The notes below the pieces were generated by a model. The model did no database searches and was not told the origin of the DNA. It saw only the letters and a list, made by a program, of their open reading frames with translations. A stretch of DNA of 64,000 bases from assembly GCA_964586075.1 (NCBI GenBank), contig CAZPGZ010000003.1, positions 62,001 through 126,000 of the forward strand. The letters run 5' to 3'. Both the position numbers and the translations under genes were made by a program. Below are positions 41,789-50,626 of this stretch, in pieces (positions within the stretch are counted from its first letter, which is position 1; each line of letters begins with the position of its first letter). The stretch comes from JBAZLV01 sp964586075 (GTDB lineage Bacteria > Nitrospirota > UBA9217).

Positions 41789-43129
41789 ATGTCTAATTCA
41801 GATCAGTTAGTATCCGCACTTAAGGGAATCGTCGGAGAAGCCAATGTGATATCAAATCCGGATCAGCTTAAAGCCTATGCTGTTGACGGTTTGATCCCGA
41901 AGGCCGTGGTAAGTCCGGGGAGTGCGGAAGAAATTTCCAAAGTAGTGGTTTATGCAAATACAGAAAAGTTGTCGGTTGTACCTCGCGGTAACGGCTCCAA
42001 GATGGCTGCAGGCGGAGTTCCGAAAAAAGTGGATATCGTGATCTCCCTGTTGCGGCTCAATAAAGTTCTGGAGTATGATGTTGCTAACATGAGCTTGTCC
42101 GTGGAAGCAGGAATGACGTTGGCTGAAGTGCAGAAGAAACTGGGGAATGGAGGGAAGGGTAATTTTATGGCCCTCGACCCGGCGCACACGGACAAGGCGA
42201 CCATTGGCGGCATTGTTGCAACCAATGCGAGCGGTCCGAGACGCTACCTCTATGGAACCTGCAGAGACATGCTGCTTGGCGTCAAAGTCGTTTCCCCGGA
42301 AGGAGCCATCAACTCGTTCGGCGGAAAAGTGCTGAAGAATGTGTCCGGATACGATATGACCAAACTGATGATTGGATCGTGGGGTAGCTTGGGCATCATC
42401 ACACAGATTACCACGAAGCTCCTGCCGCTTCCGGAAGCATCCGCCACGCTTCTCGTTTCCCTTGAAAGCTTGACTGCTGCAAATGCTGTTATTAAAAAAG
42501 TAATCCATTCGGTCCTGCTGCCTTCTGCGATTGAATTGATCAGCGCGAAAGCCGCAGAACGGCTGGGCGAAAAAGCGAAATATCTCCTTGCTTTCAGCCT
42601 CGAAGGTGTTGCAGAAGCGGTGGAACGCCAGGCAGCTGACATTGCCGACTTCTCGAAGAAAGAAGGAGCCACCGCCACGAAAGTCCTGAAGGGTGCGGAT
42701 GACCAGAAGTTCTGGGTCCGGCTCCGTGATTTCTCGGACGACATGGCAAAAGAGTTCGCTACACCTATTATTCTCAAATCCAATTTCCTTATTTCCAAGC
42801 ACACGGAACTTCTGGGCGTTTACGAAAAATTGGCACAGGCCGCAGGAGTCAGCGCTGCATTTGTTCTGCATGCGGGTAACGGTATTCTGTATACCTACAT
42901 CTTCGAGAAGGCCGACAAGAGCGGTATTGCAGATCTCATCGGCAAGATGACGGCAGAAGCGGCAAAATGTGAAGGAAACCTCATGGTTGACTCCAGTCCG
43001 CGGGAAATCAAGGAAAAAATCAGCGCGTGGGGTCAGCAGCGCGATGATCAGATCATTATGCGCCGCTTGAAGGAAAATTTGGATCCGAATGGTGTTTTAA
43101 GCCCGGGCCGGTTTGTGGGGGGCATTTAA
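41789..43129 (+). CDS. glcE: FAD-binding subunit GlcE-like
   Basis: 446 residues from the ATG at 41789, which has AGGAA upstream; the frame stays open further left over the glcD end. It has an FAD-binding PCMH-type domain ('VVPRGNGSKMAAGGVPKK', 'TIGGIVATNASGPRRYLYG') and 'LHAGNGILYTYIF' near the C-terminus. It is related to glcD but more divergent. Known GlcE is a shorter subunit, so this longer form may be a second GlcD-type paralogue serving as GlcE. Confidence 0.85.
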   Translation: MSNSDQLVSALKGIVGEANVISNPDQLKAYAVDGLIPKAVVSPGSAEEISKVVVYANTEKLSVVPRGNGSKMAAGGVPKKVDIVISLLRLNKVLEYDVANMSLSVEAGMTLAEVQKKLGNGGKGNFMALDPAHTDKATIGGIVATNASGPRRYLYGTCRDMLLGVKVVSPEGAINSFGGKVLKNVSGYDMTKLMIGSWGSLGIITQITTKLLPLPEASATLLVSLESLTAANAVIKKVIHSVLLPSAIELISAKAAERLGEKAKYLLAFSLEGVAEAVERQAADIADFSKKEGATATKVLKGADDQKFWVRLRDFSDDMAKEFATPIILKSNFLISKHTELLGVYEKLAQAAGVSAAFVLHAGNGILYTYIFEKADKSGIADLIGKMTAEAAKCEGNLMVDSSPREIKEKISAWGQQRDDQIIMRRLKENLDPNGVLSPGRFVGGI

Positions 43130-43202
43130 GCATAAGCTGCAGGGAGCATCACTTCAAGAGTGGCTCTCCCTGTGCAGCAGCTGATAAAAGGGGTCGACTA
43201 TT

Positions 43203-44495
43203 ATGAAAGAAAAAACGGTTTTTGCAGACAATACAAAAGAGAATATTTATCACTGCATTAAGTGCGGTTTGTGCATGGCCCACTGCCCTGTCTACAAGGA
43301 GTTGCTGGTAGAAGCGGCAACGCCACGCGGAAAAGTCCAGCTTTCCCGTCAGCTTTCCGAAGGGAAACTGGAACTCTCGGAAGAGGTGAAAAACGCCTTC
43401 TTCTCTACCTGCCTGCTGTGCGGCGGATGTGTTGCAAACTGTCCGAGCGGCGTTCACGGCGACCATTTGTATGCCGGTGTCCGCTGGCGCGCGGTGCAGC
43501 GCTATGGCCTTGACTGGAAAAAGAAGGCCATGTTCCAGATGCTCGCCCATCCGTGGATGATGTCAAAAGCGGCCTGGTTTGGAAAATGGGCTCGGAAGAT
43601 GTTCGGCGGCCCATGGATCGAGTCCCATTTGAATGCGGGTGCTTTGAATGTTGCGCGAATTCCCGCTATGAATGACAAGCCGTTTTCCGATATGGTTCCG
43701 GAAGTAGTAAAGCCGGAAGGAAAGGCAAAAGCCAAGGTGCTTTATTTCCACGGCTGCGCCACCAATTATCTGTTCGGGGACATCGGCTTGGCTGTTGTAG
43801 ACGTGCTCAAGAAAATGGGTGTTGAAGTCATTACGCCAAAAGATCAGACCTGCTGCGGAATGCCGATCTTTATGTCCGGCGACCGCGAGGCTTCTCTCCA
43901 GAGCATCCGCGAGACCCTGAAAGTATTTGCACGCGAGGACGTAGATGCCGTGGTGTGCGATTGCGCGACCTGCAGTGACGGCCTGAAGAAGGAATATTCC
44001 CACCTGCTTCGCGACCTGCGGGAGCTTGGTGAGAATGTCACCGAGGAAGAATTTAAGGCTGCAGAACTGCTCGGCAAGAAGGTGAAGGACATAAGTGTTT
44101 TCATCGACGAGCACAAGGATTGGATTCCTGCGATAAAATCGAATGGCAAGAAAGTCAGAGTTACCTACCATGATCCTTGCCACCTCGTGAACGGTCAGAA
44201 AATCACCGCTCAACCGAGGAATGTCCTGAAGGCTATCCCCGGTGTCGAATACGTGGAAATGCCCGGTGCCGGCGATTGTTGCGGCGGCGGCGGCTCTTTC
44301 CAGGTGGAAAATGCAGAAACTTCCAGCAAGATTACGGCTAGAAAGGTTGCAAATATTCATAGCACAAAAGCCCAGGTATTGGCAACCAGCTGCCCTGGAT
44401 GCAATCTGACTATTTCCAACCACTTAGATCCGGAACAGAAGGTAAAAGTGATGCATCCGGTTCAGTTGCTTCAGATGGCCCTCAACGGTAAATAG
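43203..44495 (+). CDS. glcF: Fe-S subunit GlcF-like
   Basis: 430 residues with two [4Fe-4S] ferredoxin motifs ('CIKCGLCMAHCP', 'CLLCGGCVANCP') and two CCG domains ('CCGMP', 'GDCCGGGGSF'). It passes electrons from the FAD subunits to the quinone pool or another acceptor. A GGGGTCG leader precedes the ATG. A strong terminator follows, closing the glcD-E-F operon. Confidence 0.93.
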   Translation: MKEKTVFADNTKENIYHCIKCGLCMAHCPVYKELLVEAATPRGKVQLSRQLSEGKLELSEEVKNAFFSTCLLCGGCVANCPSGVHGDHLYAGVRWRAVQRYGLDWKKKAMFQMLAHPWMMSKAAWFGKWARKMFGGPWIESHLNAGALNVARIPAMNDKPFSDMVPEVVKPEGKAKAKVLYFHGCATNYLFGDIGLAVVDVLKKMGVEVITPKDQTCCGMPIFMSGDREASLQSIRETLKVFAREDVDAVVCDCATCSDGLKKEYSHLLRDLRELGENVTEEEFKAAELLGKKVKDISVFIDEHKDWIPAIKSNGKKVRVTYHDPCHLVNGQKITAQPRNVLKAIPGVEYVEMPGAGDCCGGGGSFQVENAETSSKITARKVANIHSTKAQVLATSCPGCNLTISNHLDPEQKVKVMHPVQLLQMALNGK

Positions 44496-44523
44496 GACAG
44501 AGCAGCATAGAAACACGGTTTTT

Positions 44524-44566
44524 AAGAGTCCTGTGTGGTTGATTCACACAGGACTCTTTTTTTTTA
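44524..44566 (+). terminator. Strong rho-independent terminator
   Basis: A perfect 14-bp stem (44524-44537 with 44545-44558) is followed by a T-run. It ends the glcD-E-F operon. Confidence 0.95.
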
Positions 44567-44621
44567 TACGAAGAACGATAGCTGTTTTTTGCTCTGATGT
44601 ATGTTTTGCAGTGCTTGCCGG

Positions 44622-45164
44622 TCAGGAAGGAATATTTTGCGCGGGCAGGGTCAACTCGGCTATGTAGGGCAGGTTTCGATATCGTCCGGAGAAGTCCATT
44701 CCGTATCCAACAACAAAAACATCGGGTATTTCAAATCCCCGGTAGGTGATTGCAACGTCCAAGGTGCGGCGGACTTTCTTGTCCAGGAGGGCCACCGTGG
44801 CTATACTTGCCGGTTTTTGATCCTTGAATTTTTCAATCAAGCAGTGAAATGTTGCCCCGGTGTCGACAATAGTATCGACAAGAAGTATGTGTTTATCCTC
44901 GACGGCAATCTTGCTGTTCCGGTTGACGGCCACCACTCCGGTTGATACGGCGCAATCGCCGTAGCTTGACGCTTGTACGAATTCAACTGCCGAAGGGACT
45001 GTGACTCTGCGCATAAGATCCGCTGTGAAAATGAACGCGGCCTTCAGGATAGAAATTAAGACCAATTTCCTGCCCGCATAGTCACGAGAAACTTGAGAGG
45101 CGATTTCACCAACACGTTTTTTGACTGCCTCTTCATTAAACAGTACTGTGTGCATGTTTGGCAT
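44622..45164 (-). CDS. hpt: Hypoxanthine phosphoribosyltransferase
   Basis: Purine salvage enzyme of 180 residues. The PRPP motif 'HILLVDTIVDTGAT' and the flexible-loop 'ASSYGDCAVSTG' are present, and the C-terminal 'PDVFVVGYGMDFSGRYRNLPYI' is typical. It is the last gene of a minus-strand block with pyrE and pyrF. Confidence 0.94.
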   Translation of the reverse strand: MPNMHTVLFNEEAVKKRVGEIASQVSRDYAGRKLVLISILKAAFIFTADLMRRVTVPSAVEFVQASSYGDCAVSTGVVAVNRNSKIAVEDKHILLVDTIVDTGATFHCLIEKFKDQKPASIATVALLDKKVRRTLDVAITYRGFEIPDVFVVGYGMDFSGRYRNLPYIAELTLPAQNIPS

Positions 45165-45215
45165 CGTTGATTGGGCGGAAAACGAGGAAAGTGCATATAC
45201 CTGCTGCAGTATGCA

Positions 45216-45791
45216 TTACTTCAATCCGCGGCTTCCCGGTTTGATAGGAACACTTCCAGACTTGCACAAAGGACAGGTCTCGGGAGTGTAGGTCGGCACA
45301 TCAAGCGTTACCAGCGATTTATACGGCACGCCGATATCCGCTTTCCCATTAGAACGATCTACAAGCGAACCTGCCGCAACAACTACCCCGCCTGCTTTTG
45401 CGGCGACATTGATCGTTTCTTTTGTGGATTTACCGGTTGTAATGACGTCCTCCACGACAAGAACCCGTTCCCCCGGTTTGATTGAAAAACCGCGGCGGAG
45501 GACCAGTTCACCGTTTACCCGTTCGGCGAATAACGCACGCACACCCAGCGCACGTGCGGTTTCGTGTGATACAAAAACTCCACCAAGGGCCGGTGCGATG
45601 ACCAGATCAATTTTCATGTCGGTAAAATTGTTTGCGAGGGCCGCGCAGAGCTTTGTAGCAAGATCCGGTTGCTGCAGAACAAGGGCGCTCTGGAGATAGC
45701 GGTCGCTGTGAAGTCCCGATGAAAGAAGAAAATGACCAGTCAGAAGCGCTCCGGTTTTTTTGTAAATTTCCAATACGTCATCTGATGTCAT
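45216..45791 (-). CDS. pyrE: Orotate phosphoribosyltransferase
   Basis: 191 residues; PRPP motif 'VLVVEDVITTGKS', N-terminal 'GHFLLSSGLHSDRYLQ' and a C-terminal 'CPLCKSG' zinc-like pair. It makes OMP, the substrate of the pyrF gene just upstream, so the two consecutive steps are encoded side by side. AAGGAG lies upstream of the ATG. Confidence 0.95.
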   Translation of the reverse strand: MTSDDVLEIYKKTGALLTGHFLLSSGLHSDRYLQSALVLQQPDLATKLCAALANNFTDMKIDLVIAPALGGVFVSHETARALGVRALFAERVNGELVLRRGFSIKPGERVLVVEDVITTGKSTKETINVAAKAGGVVVAAGSLVDRSNGKADIGVPYKSLVTLDVPTYTPETCPLCKSGSVPIKPGSRGLK

Positions 45792-45870
45792 AAAGAAGCA
45801 CGCTCCTTTTTATGATTGCTAGAGATGCGGATGCAAGTTCGAGACGATGTTACGGAGCAAACAAAGCAGT

Positions 45871-46638
45871 TCAAACGTCTTGCCCCATTTTTTTATTTCC
45901 CCTAGATTGTTTTTTTGATTCGATTTCATCGAGTATTTTTATGACTGCTTCGCGTCGGTTGGGAGCTTTCAATACCGGCCTTCCCACTACAATATAATCA
46001 GCACCGGCAGCACAGGCTTCTCCCGGGGACATAACTCTCTTTTGGTCGTCCAGTGCGGCCCATGCAGGCCGTACACCCGGAGTGAGAACAACAAAATCTC
46101 CCGGGATGGATCTGCGTAGCAGTTTAATTTCCTGCGGTGAGGCTACGACGCCGTCCATTCCGGCACGCCGGGCCATGCGCGCCAGATGCGCTACCTCCCT
46201 CTGGAGAGATCGCGTTATTTTAAGCTCACTTTTCAGGCTTTTTTCATCCATACTGGTAAGGATTGTGACGGCAAGAACAAGAGGCAGCGGTTTGCTCCAT
46301 TTCTGAGCAGCTTCTTTTGTCGATTGCGCAGCGGCCTTCATCATATCGAATCCGCCTAACGCATGAACATTGAAAATGCTGACCCCCAGTTTTACTGCCT
46401 CCTCTGAAGCCTTTGCAACGGTATTGGGAATATCATGGTACTTGAGATCGAGAAAGACCCTGCCGCCTGTGCTGATGGCTTTTCTGACGATATCAGGTCC
46501 GTAGGCCGTGAAAAGCTGATGACCGATCTTGAACGTGCCCACGACGTCCTTCAGTTCGTGCACGATCGTCAGCGCTTCAGAAGCGTCATCGACATCCAGT
46601 GCGAGAACAAGCGGATTTTTAGCAGCCGGAGTATTCAA
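45871..46638 (-). CDS. pyrF: Orotidine 5'-phosphate decarboxylase
   Basis: 255 residues; 'ALDVDDASEALTIV' and the catalytic 'FLDLKYHDIPNTV' (Asp-Lys-x-x-Asp pattern) define the family. The start is a TTG at 46638 with AAGGA nine bases upstream. It catalyses OMP to UMP. It follows the DUF3786 gene by 12 bases and precedes pyrE. Confidence 0.96.
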   Translation of the reverse strand: MNTPAAKNPLVLALDVDDASEALTIVHELKDVVGTFKIGHQLFTAYGPDIVRKAISTGGRVFLDLKYHDIPNTVAKASEEAVKLGVSIFNVHALGGFDMMKAAAQSTKEAAQKWSKPLPLVLAVTILTSMDEKSLKSELKITRSLQREVAHLARMARRAGMDGVVASPQEIKLLRRSIPGDFVVLTPGVRPAWAALDDQKRVMSPGEACAAGADYIVVGRPVLKAPNRREAVIKILDEIESKKQSRGNKKMGQDV

Positions 46639-46650
46639 TTTCGTGGGTCC

Positions 46651-47220
46651 TTAATAAATTCTGATCAGGCTCAGAAGCCGTTCTTTAAATAATTCTGCAA
46701 GAATCTGCAGGTTTTGCTGACTCAGAAATTCATGGGCATTGTGTGAAAACAGAATCCATGCTTCCGCCGGAAAATCCGATGTTTCCTGGCAGAACTCCGC
46801 ATGCAGATATATCTTCGGCAGGAGCCGGGCGTTTATTGCCATGTCGCACCGGCTGATACCCCCTGAGATTTCTGCATCCAGCATAGGCAGAAGCGTGCTT
46901 GCACGGGATATGATTTCCGGCGTGTACGGCGCAATCGGCAACTCCACTTTTTTTCTGAATTCAGACGGAGTCTGAATTCCTAAAGTTCCGACTGCACGCC
47001 AGGGAGTTATCTCCAGTTCCGTACCGGATGAAAATAAATAGTCAAGAATCACCGCGGTATGATTTTCCGGTGCCTGTTGTCCATGGAGAACGATACTGGT
47101 ATGGGTAATCAGATAATCCTGACCGAGCATGGCAAGAAGAATAACATCTTCCTTTTTATCATATCGTGCAGCCGTTCGTTCCGCAATTTCAGGGAACGAG
47201 GCAAACTCCAAGGTTTTCAC
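46651..47220 (-). CDS. DUF3786-like protein
   Basis: 189 residues with 'DFPAEAWILFSHNAHEFLSQQNLQILAELF' towards the C-terminus, described here at about 150-180, typical of DUF3786. This family is common in anaerobes and in some cases linked to corrinoid proteins. The start is a GTG at 47220 with CGGAG upstream. It is almost fused to pyrF (12 bases apart) and so is probably cotranscribed. No function is assigned. Confidence 0.7.
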   Translation of the reverse strand: MKTLEFASFPEIAERTAARYDKKEDVILLAMLGQDYLITHTSIVLHGQQAPENHTAVILDYLFSSGTELEITPWRAVGTLGIQTPSEFRKKVELPIAPYTPEIISRASTLLPMLDAEISGGISRCDMAINARLLPKIYLHAEFCQETSDFPAEAWILFSHNAHEFLSQQNLQILAELFKERLLSLIRIY

Positions 47221-47341
47221 GCAACACTCCGGTCATGTCAACGTATACTGTAAAAGAATTATATAAGTACGTGCGGGAAAGGACAAGAGAAAAAAATCAA
47301 GCTTGCATCCGCGCGAAAAGCCATGTATAGCATGGATGTTG

Positions 47342-47827
47342 CTATGCCTGTTGTTTTATTTTTTGGATTATCTCCGTGAGGAGTTCCTGCATGTTGATTT
47401 GGAGCTGAATAACATCCGGCGGCAGATGCTCCTCAAAACGGTATTCACCGTTGCCCCACAAAAAAAGACTGTAAATAATATCCCGCACCTGCATTTTTAG
47501 GCCGGTAAAAAGATCTTTGGGAGTGACAAAACCGTTTTCCACAAGAATAGCACCCAATTTTTTAAGACCGGCGCTTTTTTTAAGCAACTGTACGGCGTGT
47601 TCAAGGTTTCCAATGCTGAGTTTGTTGCCTTTAACAAGAACTTCACCAAGTCTGTCGTTGGAATCCGTTGACGCGGCAAAAACTATTTTACCGGATTTCA
47701 GGTAGATGGACTTTACTGTATCACCATTGCGGATTGTCAACGTTCCCGTTGCCTGACCTTGGCGCAGTTCCTCCAAGATAAGGGGCAGCGGAACGGATTG
47801 AATGTCACCAGAAAGAGGAATAGGCAT
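47342..47827 (-). CDS. DUF4388 (PATAN-like) signalling protein
   Basis: 161 residues; N-terminal DUF4388 domain ('LSGDIQSVPLPLILEELRQG', 'TGTLTIRNGDTVKSIYLKSG', 'LGEVLVKG') of a type found in response-regulator systems of deltaproteobacteria and Nitrospirota. It is probably a small cytoplasmic scaffold or sensor protein. No Shine-Dalgarno is clear. Confidence 0.8.
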   Translation of the reverse strand: MPIPLSGDIQSVPLPLILEELRQGQATGTLTIRNGDTVKSIYLKSGKIVFAASTDSNDRLGEVLVKGNKLSIGNLEHAVQLLKKSAGLKKLGAILVENGFVTPKDLFTGLKMQVRDIIYSLFLWGNGEYRFEEHLPPDVIQLQINMQELLTEIIQKIKQQA

Positions 47828-47916
47828 AAAAAAATTATCGTGTCACAGTATGGTAAAAGATGTATGCTGGTCCGAAGATAACTACTTACACTTTTTCATA
47901 AATCTGAAGAGGCAAT

Positions 47917-48543
47917 TTAAAATTCGAATCGGATTCCCATTCCGCCTACCGTGGTTCTCCCCGTTTTTACTTCAAGCATGGCCATGAATTTCTGCGTGAT
48001 TTTCCATTCGAGGCCGGCAAAAACGTTTATGTTCGTCTGGTCATCAGAAAGGAATGAACCGAAGAGTGAAGATACTTGGAGGCCTCCGTATGGGGTAAAT
48101 TTATAACCTCTTTCCGTAAGAAGAAAACTTTTGCTGAAAATGGTGGAGAACTTTATTTCACTCACATTTTTTCTACTGATGATTATTGTATCAAAGCCCA
48201 AATCAGCAGCCAGGTCCAGTGGGATTCCAGAGGTCTCTTTTATTAATTGATATTTCAGATCCGCACCAACAAGCGCTCCGACTTTATCGTCCGGCCGGAC
48301 ATTCGTGACTGCGCCGAATTTTGCTCCTACTTCGAACAGGGCCCCGAGGCCATGGCGGACTGCCGGGTAAAAACTGTTATACTGCCTGTCCAGGGAGAAA
48401 AAAACGCCAACCTGGGTCATACCCTGGTCGAGACTCTGGGCGGTTGTAAATTCATTTTGGGTGATTGAAAATGCATCGGCCGGTCCAGTAAATGCACACA
48501 GGGAGATGGAGGCAATAAAAAGAAGCAGGTAAAGTTTTTTCAT
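47917..48543 (-). CDS. Outer-membrane beta-barrel protein
   Basis: 208 residues; signal peptide cut after about residue 24 (ending 'ADA'), then alternating amphipathic beta strands and a C-terminal Phe ('GGMGIRFEF'), which is the outer-membrane sorting signal. It is likely a small porin or OmpW-like protein. AGGAGGT precedes the ATG. Confidence 0.8.
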   Translation of the reverse strand: MKKLYLLLFIASISLCAFTGPADAFSITQNEFTTAQSLDQGMTQVGVFFSLDRQYNSFYPAVRHGLGALFEVGAKFGAVTNVRPDDKVGALVGADLKYQLIKETSGIPLDLAADLGFDTIIISRKNVSEIKFSTIFSKSFLLTERGYKFTPYGGLQVSSLFGSFLSDDQTNINVFAGLEWKITQKFMAMLEVKTGRTTVGGMGIRFEF

Positions 48544-48804
48544 CGTGAGGACCTCCTTTTAAACATGTCAAAAAAAATATAGCATCAAACTGAAAAATTG
48601 ACAAGAAAAAAAGGTGAAATGGCTGAATGGAGATGGATAAGATGAAAAAAAGCAGGATGTTCAGAAGTCATCCTGCCAGATATAGCTGATATGCAGTAGT
48701 CATGAATTGTATTTGCAGATAATGCCTATTCTTAATTGCAGAGCTACGGCCTTTCAGCTAAGAAATTTTAGGGAAAACACATCTTAACCATAGGAGGAAG
48801 GACT

Positions 48805-48879
48805 ATGACTCAGCAGCATATCATAAATCGAAAGCTCAACATCCTGGACTTAGGCAAAATACTCGGTAACATCAGATAG
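48805..48879 (+). pseudogene. N-terminal remnant of an IS481/IS3-type transposase
   Basis: A 24-codon reading frame, MTQQHIINRKLNILDLGKIL then Gly-Asn-Ile-Arg and a stop, with AGGAGGAAGG before the ATG. It resembles the start of IS481-type transposases ('..NRKLNIL..A...GNV..'). I cannot follow the rest of the gene in any frame. The 515-base gap around it holds no other gene that I can support. Confidence 0.4.
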
Positions 48880-49058
48880 GCCATCATGGACGGAGGGTTG
48901 GCTGGACTTCTGGGGAAGCCTTGACAGACGCCGCGCATTGGCAATCGGGTGGTTTTCCCGATAGGACAAAGGATCTTGACTACTCCCTTCAGTAATAAAT
49001 CGAAATACGATGCACGTTCTTGGCATGAACAAGATGTGTATCTAGGCAAAGGCGCTGC

Positions 49059-49595
49059 TCATCCATCCTTGCTCAATTCTACGTTCCAGTAGAGGTAGTC
49101 ATGCCAGCTCAGCGGAGCATTTTTTATTCCGATCGTAAGGGTGACCACCGGCATCCACCGCGGTTTTACCGGTTGTCTGATCAGCCGCATCCGTGCCTCC
49201 TGCGGTGTCCGTCCTCCTTTCCTGTTATTGCAGGCAAGACAGGCGGTAACGATGTTTTCCCACGTCGCTTCCCCCCCCTGGACCTGCGGCAGAACGTGGT
49301 CGAACGTGAGATCCTCGGCCGGATATTTGATGCCGCAGTATTGACAGGTATATTTATCCCGCTGGTAGATATTGGCCCGAGAGAAGCGGACTTCTCTTTT
49401 CGCGCGTTTGATCTTCACGAGCTTTAGCAGACGAAGGATGGAGGGCAGTTTGAAGGTGATGGACACACCCCGGATGTCCCGGTCATACGAGTCAATTACT
49501 TCTACTTTGCCCTGGGTGAGCAGGGTAATTGCCCGCTGCCATGAAATGATCTTTAACGGTTCAAATGTTGCGTTCAGAAGGAGCGTTCGTTCCAT
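49059..49595 (-). CDS. HNH endonuclease family protein
   Basis: 178 residues; a zinc ribbon 'CQYCGIKYPAEDLTFDHVLP' and 'TACLACNNRKGGRTPQEA' make the HNH core (about 85-130). The N-terminal part 'LLNATFEPLKIISWQRAITLL' is the usual arrangement of a widespread, poorly characterised family. GAGGT precedes the ATG. It may be a nicking or repair enzyme; it is not part of a visible mobile element. Confidence 0.88.
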   Translation of the reverse strand: MERTLLLNATFEPLKIISWQRAITLLTQGKVEVIDSYDRDIRGVSITFKLPSILRLLKLVKIKRAKREVRFSRANIYQRDKYTCQYCGIKYPAEDLTFDHVLPQVQGGEATWENIVTACLACNNRKGGRTPQEARMRLIRQPVKPRWMPVVTLTIGIKNAPLSWHDYLYWNVELSKDG

Positions 49596-49699
49596 TGCAA
49601 CCTCGAGGCAAAAGAAAAACGGCTCTTGGTGTTCCGAAGACCATGGGTTCGCTCAGTTCGAGTAATGCTTAATTATCAAAATACAAAAAACAGTATGAT

Positions 49700-49728
49700 T
49701 TGTCAATAGGTTTGAAAAACCGTATAAT
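49700..49728 (+). promoter_or_regulatory. Promoter with an internal palindrome
   Basis: TTGTCA (49700-49705) and TATAAT (49723-49728) with a 17-base spacer. A GGTTTgaaAAACC palindrome lies within the spacer (49709-49721). The gene's ATG is at 49734, so the transcript would start at or very near the start codon. Confidence 0.65.
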
Positions 49729-49733
49729 GTGCC

Positions 49734-50600
49734 ATGGCTGATTCCGAAGAAAGACGGATCGAGCAGGCACGATCAGTCCGAGGGGAAGGGATTGCCGAAT
49801 TCCTTCACGATATCTCGCCGGCTGTCATCAGGGTATTGATTCAAAACAGACATCTGTCTGAAGATGATATACTAGTCATCGCAAACAGAAAAAATCTGCC
49901 GGGCGACATTTTTGAATCGATTGCCAAAGACCAGCGGTGGATTGAAAATTATCCGATTCGACTGGCGATCGCCAAAAATCCCAAGACCCCGCTTTCGACC
50001 TCACTGACGATTGCGCGGTATCTCCGCCTGTTCGATCTTGCTGAATTAACGCGCAATCGTTTCCTCCCGCTTGTTTTCCGGCATAAGATCGAGACCATTA
50101 TTATGGAAAAAATCCCTTCCATGGCGCTTGGCGTCAAGAAAACCCTTTCCAAGATTGTGTCCGGAGAGGTGCTTCTCAGGCTTATCCAGGAAGGCTATCC
50201 CGATGTGGTCAAACTCTGTCTCGACAGCCCTTATCTTCAGGAGTCCCAGCTTTATAAGGCAATCAGCCGACACAGTACGAAACCGGGAACCATCAAGGCA
50301 ATAGCTGAGCACCCAAACTGGTCAAGCCGCTCCCTTATCAAACTTGCTCTCATTCATAATGAGCATACACCGCTTTCGCTCTCAGTCAGATTTCTCGGCG
50401 TGTTGAAAGTTGGAGATCTGCGAGAAGTCTATGCTGATCCGTCTGTCCCGGTGACCATCAAGCCATTTATTTACCGGGAACTTTGGGAACGGGGCGAGGA
50501 ACCGAATGAACCAAGAGAAGAACGGATATACGAAGCCAATGAGGAAGACGAACAGGCACTCGAACAGTTTAATGGTACGCTGGAGAATCCGGACAAATAA
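49734..50600 (+). CDS. HEAT-like helical-repeat protein, function unknown
   Basis: 288 residues, mainly helical, with repeated 'LSEDDILVIANRKNLPGDIF' and 'SVSALAKNPKTPLS'-like units (about 20-100), and an acidic C-terminus ('EEDEQALEQFNGTLENPDK'). This resembles small repeat proteins of the DUF2336 or leucine-rich-variant type. No catalytic motif is seen. No Shine-Dalgarno is present, in line with the promoter lying only six bases upstream. Confidence 0.65.
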   Translation: MADSEERRIEQARSVRGEGIAEFLHDISPAVIRVLIQNRHLSEDDILVIANRKNLPGDIFESIAKDQRWIENYPIRLAIAKNPKTPLSTSLTIARYLRLFDLAELTRNRFLPLVFRHKIETIIMEKIPSMALGVKKTLSKIVSGEVLLRLIQEGYPDVVKLCLDSPYLQESQLYKAISRHSTKPGTIKAIAEHPNWSSRSLIKLALIHNEHTPLSLSVRFLGVLKVGDLREVYADPSVPVTIKPFIYRELWERGEEPNEPREERIYEANEEDEQALEQFNGTLENPDK

Positions 50601-50626
50601 CTGATGAAATTGTTTTGCAGTCCGTG

